Below the pieces are notes generated by a model, which was given only the letters and a program-made list of their open reading frames with translations, had not been told where the DNA came from and ran no database searches. Positions 1 to 10,844 of a DNA stretch of 64,000 nt are shown here, piece after piece. The position numbers and the translations under genes were made by a program. The number at the start of each line of letters is the position of its first letter. The stretch's first letter is position 1. The stretch comes from Megamerina dolium (taxonomy: Eukaryota; Arthropoda; Insecta; Diptera; Megamerinidae): contig OY978529.1 in assembly GCA_963854835.1 (NCBI GenBank), positions 8,372,501-8,436,500 of the forward strand, written 5' to 3'.

Positions 1-3
1 ATA

Positions 4-1651
4 CAGTGGCTCACAGCTTATTTCGTACAGTGTATATATTTTTATGTAAATGGCTGTAACATCGAAACTAAAAAACTTATCGATAAGTTTTGAATGTAGA
101 TGTCTGTGTATGTGTTTAGTAAACCTAATAAGAAAACGGGGAACCCCAAAAATTGTTCTTTTTGTCATGCAAGAGAGAAAAACTATTGATCAGCTGATTT
201 TCAGCTCACATCTTATTTCGTACACAAACTTCAATGTAAGTAAGTTTCATTCTGCCGCGCAGTTACAAAGTTTTTTTGAATTGTATGAGTTTTTGGACCT
301 TTTTAACTATTATAACAATTTTTATTATTATTATTTTAAATAGTTAAAGTGCTGTAAATTAAAGATTTAGCGTTATGGGTCGTCGTACAACGATGGAACA
401 GCGTAAACTGGTAATTAACCATTTTAGGAAAGGTCAGAGTGTGCGAAAAATTGCTGAAATGACAAATTTAAGTGCCTCAACTGTCCAATACATCATTCAA
501 CGCTTCGTTCGCGAAAATCGGTTGGAGAACAAGGGCAGAGAAGCACCTAATAAGATTTTCAACGCTTCAGACGAGCGTTATATTGTACGAAAAATTAAGA
601 AAAATCCAAAGTTATCCACTCCGAAGTTGGCTGCAGAGGTTCAGCGTGAAATAGGAAAATCATCCAGTGCTGAAACTGTCCGACGTGTGCTGCGCAATCA
701 TGACTTGAACGGTCGAGTAGCCCGAAAGAAACCATTCATTTCGAAAATGAATATACAACGCCGACTTGACTTCGCCAAAGAGCATATTATTAATACTCCT
801 GCGTTCTGGAATACCGTTATTTTCGCGGATGAGTCTAAGTTTAATATTTTTGGCTCGGACGGAATGTCATATGTTTGGCGTAAAGCTAATACCGAGCTAA
901 ACAAGGAGAACCTTAAGCCCACAGTGAAGCATGGTGGCGGTAGCGTGATGGTTTGGGCCTGTATGTCAGCAGCCGGAGTAGGTGAATTGGTTTTTATTGA
1001 GGGAACAATGGACAAAATGAAGTACCTCGAGATTCTGAAAAACAATTTGCTTCAAAGTGCAGACAAACTGGATTTGCGGGAAGAATTTCGGTACTACCAA
1101 GATAATGACCCAAAACATAAATCTGGGATTGTGCAATCTTGGCTTATTTGGAACTGCCCACACTTGATGTCTCCACCACCACAGTCACCTGACATGAATG
1201 TGATTGAAAATCTTTGGTCTATTTTGGACAATAAAATAAGAACACACAAGATTTCTAATAAGCAAGACCTAAAGAAGGTACTGATGGAGGAATGGAAAAA
1301 AATCACACCAGACATCACTCAAAAATTGGTGGATTCAATGCCAAATAGACTCCAGGCTGTCATTAACGCTAAGGGATGTCAACTAAATATTAAAATCAAC
1401 TTACTTTGTTTTTAGTTTGAACTTAAAGAGACTGTACGAAATAAGCTGTGACATGAATTTTCCTATTTTTTTCTTATTTTATTTTTTTATAGTGTCAAAC
1501 ACTAAAATTTTGAAAAAGTAAATTTTGGAAAATAAAAAACAAACCTTCCTTTCAAAAATGGCATTTATATTTTGTTCAAATTTTTGCTATATTAGGAATT
1601 ACGACTGCAGCAATTTTTAAACTGTCACTGTACGAAATAAGCTGGGAGCCA

Positions 1652-1654
<3 letters not shown>
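4..1654 (+). mobile_element. Tc1-type (DD34E) transposon, copy 1, full length
   Basis: The 1651-bp element starts CAGTGGCTCACAGC and ends with the inverted copy of that sequence; the 29-bp terminal repeats differ at one base. It is flanked by TA on both sides (2-3, 1655-1656). Each end also carries an internal repeat containing CTTATTTCGTACA (about 202-225 and 1432-1453). This gives four sites in the IR/DR arrangement known for several Tc1 families. The element is the same length as the copies at 56810 and 58479 and differs from the 56810 copy at only about a dozen positions by eye, so the amplification is recent. It encodes one intact transposase. Confidence 0.95.
375..1415 (+). CDS. Tc1-family transposase, intact, 346 aa
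   Basis: DDE transposase that would bind the element's inverted repeats and catalyse cut-and-paste transposition into TA. The N-terminal half (about residues 1-110) has two helix-turn-helix segments (RKLVINHFRKGQSVRKIAEM and STPKLAAEVQREIG) around a basic linker, as in paired-like Tc1 DNA-binding domains. The catalytic triad is D152 (FADESKF), D243 (YQDNDPKH) and E278 (NVIENLW), with 34 residues between D243 and E278, so DD34E. The usual SPD block (QSPDMNVIE) and a Gly-rich stretch (KHGGGSVMVW) are present. The length is normal for Tc1 (about 340 aa). There is no stop or frameshift, so it may be functional; activity cannot be judged from sequence alone. Confidence 0.95.
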   Translation: MGRRTTMEQRKLVINHFRKGQSVRKIAEMTNLSASTVQYIIQRFVRENRLENKGREAPNKIFNASDERYIVRKIKKNPKLSTPKLAAEVQREIGKSSSAETVRRVLRNHDLNGRVARKKPFISKMNIQRRLDFAKEHIINTPAFWNTVIFADESKFNIFGSDGMSYVWRKANTELNKENLKPTVKHGGGSVMVWACMSAAGVGELVFIEGTMDKMKYLEILKNNLLQSADKLDLREEFRYYQDNDPKHKSGIVQSWLIWNCPHLMSPPPQSPDMNVIENLWSILDNKIRTHKISNKQDLKKVLMEEWKKITPDITQKLVDSMPNRLQAVINAKGCQLNIKINLLCF

Positions 1655-1702
<48 letters not shown>

Positions 1703-1720
1703 TATATACACATATATATT
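1655..1720. repeat. (TA)n microsatellite
   Basis: A TA tract, pure to about 1696 and then broken by CATA units. It directly abuts the right end of the Tc1 element, whose target duplication is part of the tract. Confidence 0.9.
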
Positions 1721-2780
1721 TCTCTCTTTTCACTGCAGGAGCATTATCAATAGCGACAATTGCAGTAACAGCAGCCATAACAGCAACAATAATTTTGTGT
1801 ATATCTGTTGTGCCAACGGATGTATTTATGTATTTAAAGAAAGATTTCACATATGCACACGGTTTAACGAAGCGTATCTACTATATACACGGAATTGTTT
1901 ATGCGTGCCATTGTAGTGGTTACTGTATCCAGAGTTGTAGTAAGTGTTAGGCGTTTGTCTCAGAAACGATCGGTAAGGTGGCGCCAAAACTTGGAAAAAA
2001 TGCTATAAACGTTTTTTGTAAAAAAAAAAACAGCATTCCATTTAGCGGTAACAATTAGGTGCATGTGTCAATGCACTGGATGTAATGGAGATATCTGGTA
2101 AGTAGGTTCTGGAAAAATATTAGGTACAATATATTAGTGTGGGTTAGTTATACATACGAGTATGACCCCTCTAGGGGCAACTCCCGGGCAGCTGTGGGGT
2201 ACCATTTATCCTCACCATTTTTTGGTTAGATAGTATTTGGATAGTATTTACATACTATCATACAATTCGTGTTATACGAGGAAAACGCAGCGCGCAATAT
2301 GTTGATCGCGTTTTAGTAGGATTATGTTTACTTAAATTTCCATTTCTTTTTCAAAATTTTCAGATATATGTACATACCTACTATTGCTTTCTGCTGATCG
2401 TATAGATAGATTGCACACCCACATTTATGTAGCGAATACATTAACGGATAGGAGAATTAATACAATATTTTCATATCTATAATGGAATGCAATAGAGAAG
2501 CACAATACATTTAAAATACAAATTTGCTTCATTCACTGCAGCGAATTCATTATATGATGGTGATGAGTGTTACAAGAGCAAAACAGTAATCTAAAATAAT
2601 GCGCCTATACCTCGCTTTATACGGAAAATTACAATAATTTTTATATAGAAAACCGTGCATAATAAAAACGACCATAAAAAAGCATATTTGGTCATTTATT
2701 GAACACCAAATATGAGTAACACATTTAATAAAATATAAAAATGTGACTTTAATCATGGAAAACATAAAAACTTCCAAATT
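1721..2780. other. Unassigned AT-rich intronic DNA
   Basis: I recognise no gene, splice-bounded exon or repeat family here. Short open frames are random in appearance. Confidence 0.5.
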
Positions 2781-2786
2781 TCAAAC

Positions 2787-3172
2787 TTAATTGCCATCAC
2801 TATCACTTTGAAAGATCATTCTTCTTTTACGAAATTGTATAACATCACTTTCATCACTGGATAATATTATGTCATTAGATTCTTTTTCTATAGTTGGTGT
2901 AGTGACTTTAGGAGCAGTTCGATGAGACTTCCTAGAACAAAAGTCTGAAATAAGCAATTGTGTTTTATTTCTAGTCATATCTGTATAGACTTCCTTATAT
3001 AATGTTTATTAATATATCGATGAAATTTGAGAGCTTGTTCAATATTCGGATCATATTCTTGAAAATAGTTACCTAATTTTCTCCCCATCGCAAGTCCCTT
3101 TCGAACAACTTTTGCTGTGAATGCACTGGGTTCGTATTCATTAATCAGCTTTAACAACATTTTCGTTTCCAC
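2787..3172 (-). pseudogene. Possible C-terminal remnant of a pogo/Tigger-like transposase
   Basis: Two overlapping minus-strand frames (3172-2975 and 2978-2787) read as one protein after a small frameshift at ATGA. The first has a helical stretch around ALKFHRYINKHYIRKS. The second begins TRNKTQLLISDFC and is followed by an acidic Ser-rich tail. Pogo/Tigger (DDE_1) transposases often end with a short helical region followed by a PIP-box-like motif of the type KQTxITDFF, which this resembles. No catalytic part is present. The assignment rests on weak similarity and could be wrong; a different transposase or a chance frame is possible. Confidence 0.25.
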
Positions 3173-3559
3173 TAAATTTTTTGACCATTTAAATTAAGTC
3201 ATCTTCATATAATTCCTGGTCTATCATTATTTCAGTAAGATCTACTTTACCTTCAACTATTCTCTATCAAGCAATTGGTCACTGTCCACAGTAAAAAAAA
3301 AATTTTTTAACTGTAATACAAATCTTCAAAGAGACAGATAAAGCCAATTGAGTTGACCAATACATTGCACATTCTTAAAAGCAAGACAAACTGTAAAGAG
3401 AACATATCATTTCTAAGTGACAGCTTATAGATACGAGTCAGAGCAGATTTAAAACATTTTGAATTTTAAAACAATTATTTTCAACTTAAGTCCATTTTTT
3501 CCACTAATGATTGGAATTTAAAATTCAGTAATACAGCACTTCAAACAGAATGATTTAAA

Positions 3560-4464
3560 TCTATCCCTATTGACTGGGACAGTCGATTTTCACAAGCTTC
3601 TTTTGAGGCGAATTTTTCACCAGCAAAATCATTCGCCATAGACAGGAACAGGTAGTAATTACTTGGTGCCAGGTCCGGACATAAGGTGGATGCATAAGAA
3701 CATCCCAACCCAGCTCCCGGAGCTTCTGGCGAGTCACTATCAATGTGTGTGGCCTGGCGTTGTCCTGATGGAACACAATTCCTCTCCTATTGGCCAAAGC
3801 TGGCCGCTTCTGGGCGATTGCTTCCTTCAGACGGTCCAATTGTTGACAGTACAGGTTCGAATTAAGAGTTAGGCCGTAGGGCAGCAGCTCATAGTAGATG
3901 ATTCCCTGCCAATCCCAGCAAACACATAGCAAAACCTTCCTGACTGTCAATCCTGGCTTGGCCACCGTTTGCGCCGGCTCACCGTGATTCGACCACGACC
4001 GTTTTCGCTTGACGTTGTCGTAAGTGACCCACTTTTCATCACCAGTAACCATCCGCTTCAGAAATGGATCGATTTTGTTGCGATTCAGCAGCGATTCGCA
4101 GATGGAAAATCGGTCCATGAGGTTTTTTTTGCGTTAACTCGTGTGGCACCCATATATCGAGCTACATTTTGTATTCAGCCCCTTATTTAAATGGTTCCGA
4201 ACGGTTTTTTTATGCAATGTTAAGCTCCTGGGCAACAGAAACGGTGCTTACATGACCGTCAGACTCGACGATATCCATTATTTTATCGATATTTTCAACA
4301 ATTGGCCTTCCAGAGCGTGCTGCACGTGATTGCACGTGATTGGCTGTTACAGAGTCAGGACTATAAACACTATTCACATTTTCAGCCGTCTGGCTTGCGT
4401 TTTCGCCTTTATGGAAGAAAAACTGTAAAATATGGCCTTTTTTCTCTTTATTGGTGTCCATCAT
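3560..4464 (-). pseudogene. Mariner (DD34D type) transposase relic
   Basis: The minus strand reads an N-terminal segment (MDTNKEKKGHILQFFFHKGE at about 4461) and then the catalytic half. The first Asp is in MVTGDEKWVTYD and the second in FHQDNARPHT; between them is WDWQGIIYYELLPYG, a signature of DD34D mariners. A frameshift separates the N-terminal and catalytic parts. A single-base deletion just after HPPY shifts the third catalytic Asp region (SPDLAPSDYH in relatives) out of frame. The 3' end is truncated near 3560. It is closely related to the fragment at 27366-27585, which keeps the SPDLAPSD segment. Dead copy. Confidence 0.85.
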
Positions 4465-4782
4465 TGACGCGTGATGGATTTCTTTTTACTACACCTGATA
4501 CATATATGCAGCATTTGACTAATAAATATTCTTCTCTACGATCAAACGGAATCATAGTTTAAATGTATAAAACTTCATACAAAATATAAATTGTTCTTTT
4601 TTTCCATTTTTTAAATGTAAATCAAATAGCCGTAAAACTTGGGAAACATTATCTAATAATCTGAATATGCTGTTATGAAATCTCTGTTGGAAAATTCATT
4701 AGAATAAGCAAACGCGATCTCTGTTTTTGGCTGTCACTGTTGATCTATGAATATAGTTACACAATTCGATAATTGAACTTAC
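4465..4782. other. Intronic DNA, nothing recognised
   Basis: AT-rich sequence between the mariner relic and the Spire exon. On the minus strand it begins with the donor GTAAGT of that exon. Confidence 0.5.
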
Positions 4783-4859
4783 CCAATCATTGAAACCCAA
4801 TTTAGCAAGCTCCTGCTTGGATGTTTGAGAGTCGGCTTTCAAATGTAAATTATCGGCAC
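4783..4859 (-). CDS. spir: Spire, KIND-domain exon (fifth exon seen)
   Basis: A 77-bp internal exon bounded by an acceptor (TACATTTAG at its upstream side) and a donor (GTAAGTTC). Its first two bases complete a Gly codon begun by the exon at 8447-8564; it then reads 25 codons including ADNLHLKADSQTSKQELAKL and ends with ...FNDW in phase 0. In Spire proteins this position continues into the ARFWVQV segment after the KIND domain, so the next exon should begin near there and lies before position 1. Spire nucleates actin through tandem WH2 domains (not in this window) and binds formins through KIND. Identification rests on the joined exons rather than on this one alone. Confidence 0.82.
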
Positions 4860-4911
4860 CTAAATGTACAAATGGCAAAAATAATTAACAATAATTGGAT
4901 ACTTATATTTA

Positions 4912-6440
4912 CAGCTCAACCTAAACAAGTCCGAAGTGCGCAAACTTTCTGCCTTATATTCTGTCGTAATGGTATTTTGGCAAGGTAAAGTGTTTAATTG
5001 TCTGAATCTGGTGAGTCTGGTGCAATCCTTGCTGAACTCATCGAAAGTCAAATTGCTGGTTATCTTGTATGTAGCTTGTTCTGTTTGCTATGTGCTGGCA
5101 ACTTTAATTTTCATGAAGACGCTTCTTGTGTCGACCAGCCAACCCCATCGTCCTGGTACCCGCTGTTGAATAAAGTGCGTGGTGAAAACTTCCTCAGTTT
5201 GAAGATGTGAGTTGAGACCCGTCAAATAGAATTTCTCTCCCAAAAGAAAAATTTAAACATGCCGCGAAAGCGGCATGACCCCCGCAAACGTAATACACAT
5301 CACGATTTACGGATATACTGAATGTGCGACCCCTCTGTAAGGAAGGTACCTATATCCATATGGTCGATGTCCTCGGCAAGTATAGGGCTGACATCACCGC
5401 TCTGGAGGGAATGTAATAGACGATAGACGGGTGATCTAAACGAAAGGCATGAACTAGGATGTGATTTGTTGATTTGAAACTGCGACGTCTAATCTCCCAA
5501 TTCACACCTGTAAACGAACGGCTGGTAAAAATCATCATTAAGGCTAACTTTTTTGACGTCAGCCTAATAAGTGCCCAAGCTCCGACGTGTGAGAAGGACG
5601 AAGCGACCAAAAAGACAATCTTTCAAAGATATCACAATCGTACTTTGAGACTAATGACAGGGTGGGCAAGGTACATTTGGTCGAATTGTCGGAAAATTCA
5701 GCTTCCACTAGTACACCACTGATAACGGACTGAGGCTTGATCGACTTTGCCACATCACGAAAAATGATAATTAGTAACACCACGACGACGCATGCCTCCA
5801 CTGTGATGTATGTGAAAGGTGCTTTTGGCATTTAATCGGTTACAGCCGTCCTCTGAGGAATTAGCGCTTTAACCAGAAGTGTCGCGAAGCTACCGCAAGG
5901 AATGATACCACTTGCAGATTAAATCTGCGTGCAGGTGCTACGCGCTACGCTACAAGTTGGAGGAGCTAGATACAGGAGTAAAACTGAAAAATTATTTGCG
6001 AAGGTCAGGCACTGACTGGCAATTTAAATCCCAAAGCCTCTTCATGATGTCATGAAAATAGGAATTTGGTCACAGATGTCCAGAGTGAAGGGAGTCTATG
6101 AATGGCGAAACTATGAAAAGTCTTCTAGTTCAGAAAATTGTCCGAATATCCCAATTACAAATGATGGTGTTGGCGTTTCACGGCATGCTCGGCAATTGGA
6201 GGCGCAGTGTTCTCTAGCCCGTACACAAGAAAGAAGACCGACTGTAGATATGAGTGAGTAATGAGAGAAAGATTGAAGCCTATGCTCAATAACCTGTTTG
6301 GACCTTATCAGTGTGGCTTTAGACCAGATAAATCCACCATCGATCAGATTGACCAAATCGTCGAGACGGCCAAGAAAAATAGCTCCAGACACACCACCAT
6401 TGTTTTTATTATAAGACCGACAGTCCGACGACAGTAAAAC
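4912..6440 (+). pseudogene. RTE-clade LINE, decayed 5' half (copy a)
   Basis: Remnant of a non-LTR retrotransposon. The 5' leader (about 4912-5215) matches 14690-14960. The apurinic-type endonuclease follows: YRADITALEGM near 5390 corresponds to the ADITALQE motif, and FTPVNERLVKIIIKANFFD near 5502 to the next block. The linker (5840-5990) matches 10850-10960 of copy c. Near 6260-6350 a reverse transcriptase segment reads LKPMLNNLFGPYQCGFRPDK. There are many frameshifts and internal losses. In these elements the endonuclease nicks DNA and the RT copies RNA at the nick. Dead copy, inserted about 50 bp upstream of the acceptor of the Spire exon at 4783. Confidence 0.8.
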
Positions 6441-7104
6441 GTTTTACATCAGCAGTGTTAGGCGAAAAAAATTAAACCATATTACTATTTATACATTTTT
6501 AATTTTTCGATTGTTAATAACACTGCTCTACAATTTTTTTCTTTAAAAGGAAACTTGCCTTCATTCATTTCTCCAAAGAAGCTTTATTGAGATATTCGTG
6601 AAAAACGTGATTTTTTGCCTTTTTTTATTTAATGGAAAAATCTCGAAAACGATTTAACCATATAATATAATTTGCACACCAGTCGAAAGCTGTGGTCTTC
6701 TTCGTTCTTCGTTTAAACCTTTATTTTAATTAATTAATAAAATTAATCAAAATTCTGAATATTCACTTTGCTTAATCCAAAAAATATATCATTTTTTGTT
6801 TTTTTTTTAGTTCCATTTCGAAATAAGTATTTATATATATTTTTTATATTCAAAACTATGGCAAACTAGAAGTCTTTGTTTGGGAAAAAATATTACAAAT
6901 ATTCTGAATATTTTATTCTGATAACCAAAACCATCATTATTCGAATTATTTTGTTATTTGATTAGGCAAAATTTTCAACTAAACGATTAATCGTACAGCC
7001 CTAATATATTAAATATATTTATAAAAAATGTTTCCCGAATACGAAAATAAAACTCAAACGTAATTTTTATTCCTGAAAAAAAAATTTCATCGGGCAAATA
7101 TTGG
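6441..7104. other. Unassigned AT-rich DNA
   Basis: Nothing recognised on either strand. T-rich and A-rich runs predominate. Confidence 0.5.
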
Positions 7105-7105
7105 G

Positions 7106-8241
7106 TGATCCAAGTAGACATACTTTTTTCAATAGCCTTTTGTAATGTTTAGTCATTTTTGTTTAGTATTGTTTGGCATTTCATCATGGAAAGACTTACT
7201 CCTGAACAACGTTTACAAATCGTTCAACTTTATTACGAAAATTCACGTTCTGTGAGGAATGTGTTCCGTGCACTTCGCTAAACTTATGGTCAACATAATT
7301 GGCCTACTGAGCGTACTATTCGCAACACCATTACCCATCTTGCGACCCAGCATTCATTATTGGATAATATTCGACCGAATAGACCACGTCCAGTACGCAG
7401 TGAAGAAAATATAGCGGCCGTAGCTGAGAGTGTACACGAAGACCGTGGAGAGTCGATTCGGCGCCGTTCGCAGCAACTCGATCTGACGTATGGAACGACT
7501 TGGCGCATTTTACGTCGAGATCTTAAATTGAAAGCATACAAAATACAGCTTGTGCAAGAACTGAAGCCGCCCGACCTTCCCAAGCTACATCGCTTCGCTC
7601 TTGTTCCAAGAAGATCCGACATCTTCCGATCCAAGAGCCAAATTTTGTTCAGCGATGAGGCCCATTTCTGGCTCAATGGGTATGTAAACAAGCAAAATTG
7701 CCGCATTTGGGACGAAGAGCAACCTGAAGAGATTCAACAGCTGCCACTTCATCCAGAAAAAACAACGGTTTGGTGTGGTTTGTGGGCCGGTGGAATCATC
7801 GGTCCATATTTCTTCAAAAATGATGCCGGTGAGAACGTAACCGTCAATGGCGACCGTTATCGTGCCATGATATCCGACTATTTGATGCCTGAAATTGAAG
7901 CTCGTGATCTCGGCGACATTTGGTTTCAACAAGACGGCGTCACTTCCCACACATCGCATCAATCAATGGATTTATTGAGAGAACACTTCCGTGAGCAGAT
8001 AATTTCACGTTTTGGGCTGGTCGATTGGCCACCAAGATCGTGTGATATCACACCGTTAGATTTTTTCCTGTGGGGATATGTAAAGTCTAAAGTTTATGCG
8101 GACAAACCCGCTTCGATTCAGGCCTTGGAGCAAAACATCACGCATGTCATTCCCCAGTTACCAGTCGAAATGCTCGAACGAGTCATCGAAAATTGGACTC
8201 AACGGATGGACCATCTGTAGGGGACCTCGAAATGGATCACG
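7106..8241 (+). mobile_element. DD41D (rosa-type) mariner, nearly full length
   Basis: The left end near 7106 reads GGGTGATCCAAGTAG and the right end near 8241 contains the inverse of GTGATCCA, as expected for terminal repeats; the exact ends are approximate. The element carries a transposase frame with a single nonsense codon. It sits about 200 bp from the Spire exon at 8447-8564 without disturbing its splice sites. Confidence 0.75.
7186..8220 (+). pseudogene. DD41D mariner transposase with one nonsense codon
   Basis: From the ATG at 7186 (MERLTPEQRLQIVQLYYENS) the frame is 345 codons long, including the terminal stop. It is interrupted only by a TAA at codon 32 (7279-7281). An internal ATG at 7360 opens the remaining 286 codons. 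The catalytic residues are D157 (FSDEAHFW), D250 (FQQDGVTSHTS) and D292 (TPLDFFLWGY), with 41 residues between the second and third, which defines the DD41D group. That spacing was described as the rosa family from Ceratitis rosa (established knowledge). Related fragments lie at 28262 and 29280. Except for the stop it looks intact, suggesting fairly recent inactivation. Confidence 0.85.
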
Positions 8242-8446
8242 CTTTACTATCGCTGATGGGAAAAATTCAAATCACAAATTAATCATGAAATTTCGATTCT
8301 TAAACATTGATTATAACGTGATAGTTCCTGGTGAAAAGGGATTAAGATTTCGTTTCCAATTTTCTAGATATATATTTCTAATTTATGTAACTTTCAGTTT
8401 ACGCTGTGTGGTTTTGTTTAAGTTGAGCTGTTATGCGCATACTTAC

Positions 8447-8564
8447 CGTCATTTAACACTTGTTGTAAGAATATCCCTAATTCTATTGTTTCGGTAACTA
8501 AAGCACGACATACAGCTTTATAGTGATCCTCAGGTACAATGGGTTTCACATGATTTCTGCAACA
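8447..8564 (-). CDS. spir: Spire, KIND-domain exon (fourth exon seen)
   Basis: A 118-bp internal exon with acceptor TTCTTTACAG and donor GTAAGTATG. It reads 39 complete codons plus one base and starts in phase 0, matching the previous exon. The protein contains [19 protein letters not shown] followed by FLQQVLND. This matches the HYQAVCRALFAETMEL-FL core of the Spire KIND (kinase non-catalytic C-lobe) domain, the surface that contacts the formin tail. The flanking introns are 3.6 kb (towards 4859) and 10.4 kb (towards 19009), both filled by transposons. It is the strongest single piece of evidence for the Spire assignment. Confidence 0.88.
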
Positions 8565-9059
8565 CTGTAAAGAAATTAGGAAATTTAAAGAAATACAGAT
8601 TACAGGTATCCCAACCGACCAAAAATTTGCTTTTAGGGACTATCGTAAAAGAAGAACCATTCTCGAGTTTTGTCGGTAATGTAACATACTTTTGAGTGAA
8701 TGTTCCCCGAACTATCGCATATTACTCGTTTTATCATTTACGATATTGTAAATGCACTTTTGGTCGCATGGGCTTTTTTATTTTCAATTGATATGAAATA
8801 AATTCATTTGTAAAGTGAATTTATGTCGCGCGGCAATAGCTCTTTTTTATTTCAGTTTAACCAATTCATTATTAAAAGACTGATGCTTTTAGCAATAATA
8901 TTTATTTAATTTTCAACAAATATAATAAAAATATAAATACTGTTCTTATCTTTAATATTAAATATCGTTAAATATTAGATATTCTATTTTTCTTACGATA
9001 ATCGCATCAGTAAGCAGCGAAAACCGCTTAAACTATATAAAATTATAGGCTCGTAAAAC

Positions 9060-10028
9060 AAATGTTATGTTATGTGGCCATAACAACCGAGTCCGAACAT
9101 ATAATGCGGCGCCAGTCTTCTCTGTTCTTCGCTTGCTGGCGCCAATTGGATATTCCAAGCGCCGCCAGGTTACCCAACACTTGGTCCTTCCAACGGAGGT
9201 TTGGTCTTCCTCTTCTTCTGCGTCCTCCAGCGGGTGCCGAATTAAAAACCCTCTTCGCTGGAGCGTTCTCTTCCATTCACACGACATAACCCAGCCAACG
9301 CAGCCGCTGGATTTTGATTCACATAACTATGTCAATGTCAGCGTACAGTTCATACAGCTCATCGTTGTCAACGCATCAACGCAAATAGGTCCGCCATCAA
9401 CGCAAATAGGTCCGAAGGTTCTGCGCAGAACTTTTCTCTCGAAAACTCCAAGCATCCTCTCGTCCGTGGTGTAAATTGTCCAGGCTTCTGCGCCATATGT
9501 TAGGACAGGAATAATGAGGGACTTGTAGAGTGTGATTTTCGATCTTAAAGAGAGGGCTCAACTACTCAATTACTTACTCCAATCCAAAGTAACACCTGTT
9601 AGCAAGAGTTATCCTACGCATGATCTCCAGGCTGACGTCATTACAGTTGTTGATGGTGGGTCTAAGATAGACGAAGCCCTTCACCACCTTGAAAGTATAA
9701 TTTTCAACAGTGACGTGTTTTCCAAGACGCCGCGACTCTTTGTTTGTAGACACTAGGTACTTCGTCTTGCCCTCGTTCACTGTAAGACCCATGCGACATG
9801 ACTCTCGTTCTAATTCAGAGAATGTTGCACTTATTATGTCAATATCGTCGGCAAACGCTAGCAGCATGATACTTTTGTTGAAAATAGTGCCATTATGTGG
9901 TAGATCAGCAGCTCGTGTTATTTTCTCCATTATAAGATTGAAGAAGTCACACGTTAACGAAAAACCCTATCAGAAACCTCGTTCGGTATTGAACGGTGGG
10001 GAGAGGTCCTTCTCAATTTTCACTGTAC
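9060..10028 (-). pseudogene. RTE-clade LINE, 3' half (copy b)
   Basis: The minus strand reads the RT palm (SIMLLAFADDIDIISATFSE near 9860, catalytic ADD present), then NEGKTKYLVS and SLEIMRRITLANRCYFGL. Further on come the C-terminal block RRRRGRPNLRWKDQ and GISNWRQQAKNREDWRR near 9200-9090. The 3' end is GGTTGTTATGGCCACATAAC followed by a short ATAAC-type tail near 9060. Frameshifts separate the blocks. The 5' side is interrupted at 10029-10040 by the SINE at 10041-10406, and short RT similarity resumes beyond it. Dead copy. Confidence 0.85.
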
Positions 10029-10040
10029 AACGGGAGTTAC

Positions 10041-10406
10041 GGGAGTGGGTGCCGTAGCTCAGAGGTCAGTGTGTTCGCCTTCTGATCTGTAGGTCGTGGT
10101 TCAATCCCCGGCTGATGCATAACAAATTTAATATCGATAAGATTTTTCTTTCGAATGGTACCCACCTGTCGGCAAGCAATTGGCAATTCTTCCGACAGTA
10201 ACAACTTGCCATGAAAAAGCTTCTAAAAGAATTCTGTGACAAAGCTCAGAAAAAGTGATGTCACAAGTGTTCTGCCGTTCGGAACCGGCTAAAATAAGTA
10301 GGTCCCTTCTAATACTGTCCAAATTTAAGACGCACAACAGTAATGGAAGAGAAGCTCGGCCAATGAGCCCTTTGGGGCTTTAAGTGCCACATAATTATTT
10401 ATTTTT
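10041..10406 (+). mobile_element. tRNA-derived SINE with 12-bp target duplication
   Basis: About 366 bp. The head resembles a tRNA gene, with a box A-like segment (TAGCTCAGAGGTCAGTG) and box B (GGTTCAATCC). The unrelated body contains CAAATTTAATATCGA and GGTACCCACCTGTCGGCAAG, and the 3' end is GGGGCTTTAAGTGCCACATA plus an AT-rich tail. The flanking repeat AACGGGAGTTAC is present at 10029-10040 and 10407-10418. It is inserted into RTE copy b. Internal promoter boxes would allow RNA polymerase III transcription (family knowledge). Confidence 0.9.
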
Positions 10407-10418
10407 AACGGGAGTTAC

Positions 10419-10840
10419 ATAGGTCATACTGCAAAGCCAAATGAGAGATTTGAAGTTGTGTAATTTGACAACGTCAATTGCAAAAATTAAACCGATTATG
10501 TACTTTTAACAAATGGGTTTGTATAACAAAACGCTTACTTATTAAATTTTATAACAACATTTCTTGAGAATTGAAGGAATAATATTGCGAAGTAAAATAT
10601 TTTAGACTTATAGCCTTATCCTGCATTAAAATCACATTCAATTATTAGAACAACATTAAAGATTCCGTTAGTACAATATGTGCTGATGGCCAATATTTCG
10701 CTTAACTTAAACGAGAAAAATAAAAATAAAATTATTTCATTGATTAGTTTATAACCAGTTTAACAGTTACAGTTCAACATTTTACAGGAGATAGTCGGAG
10801 GACTAGAAGAAAATTAAAAATAATGGGAAAAATCTCGCAT
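10419..10840. other. AT-rich DNA, little recognised
   Basis: The first few dozen bases may be a continuation of RTE copy b beyond the SINE. The rest shows no gene or repeat I recognise. Confidence 0.4.
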
Positions 10841-10844
10841 TCTC

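Noticed and set aside
698..1318. Long minus-strand frames inside the Tc1 element
   Set aside because: Antisense shadows of the transposase; they recur in each copy only because the copies are alike.
4860..5051. Minus-strand frame with FDEFSKDCTRLTRFRQLNTL next to the Spire exon
   Set aside because: It matches 14850-14950, which lies in the RTE leader, and the two do not keep the same open frame; it is not a Spire extension.
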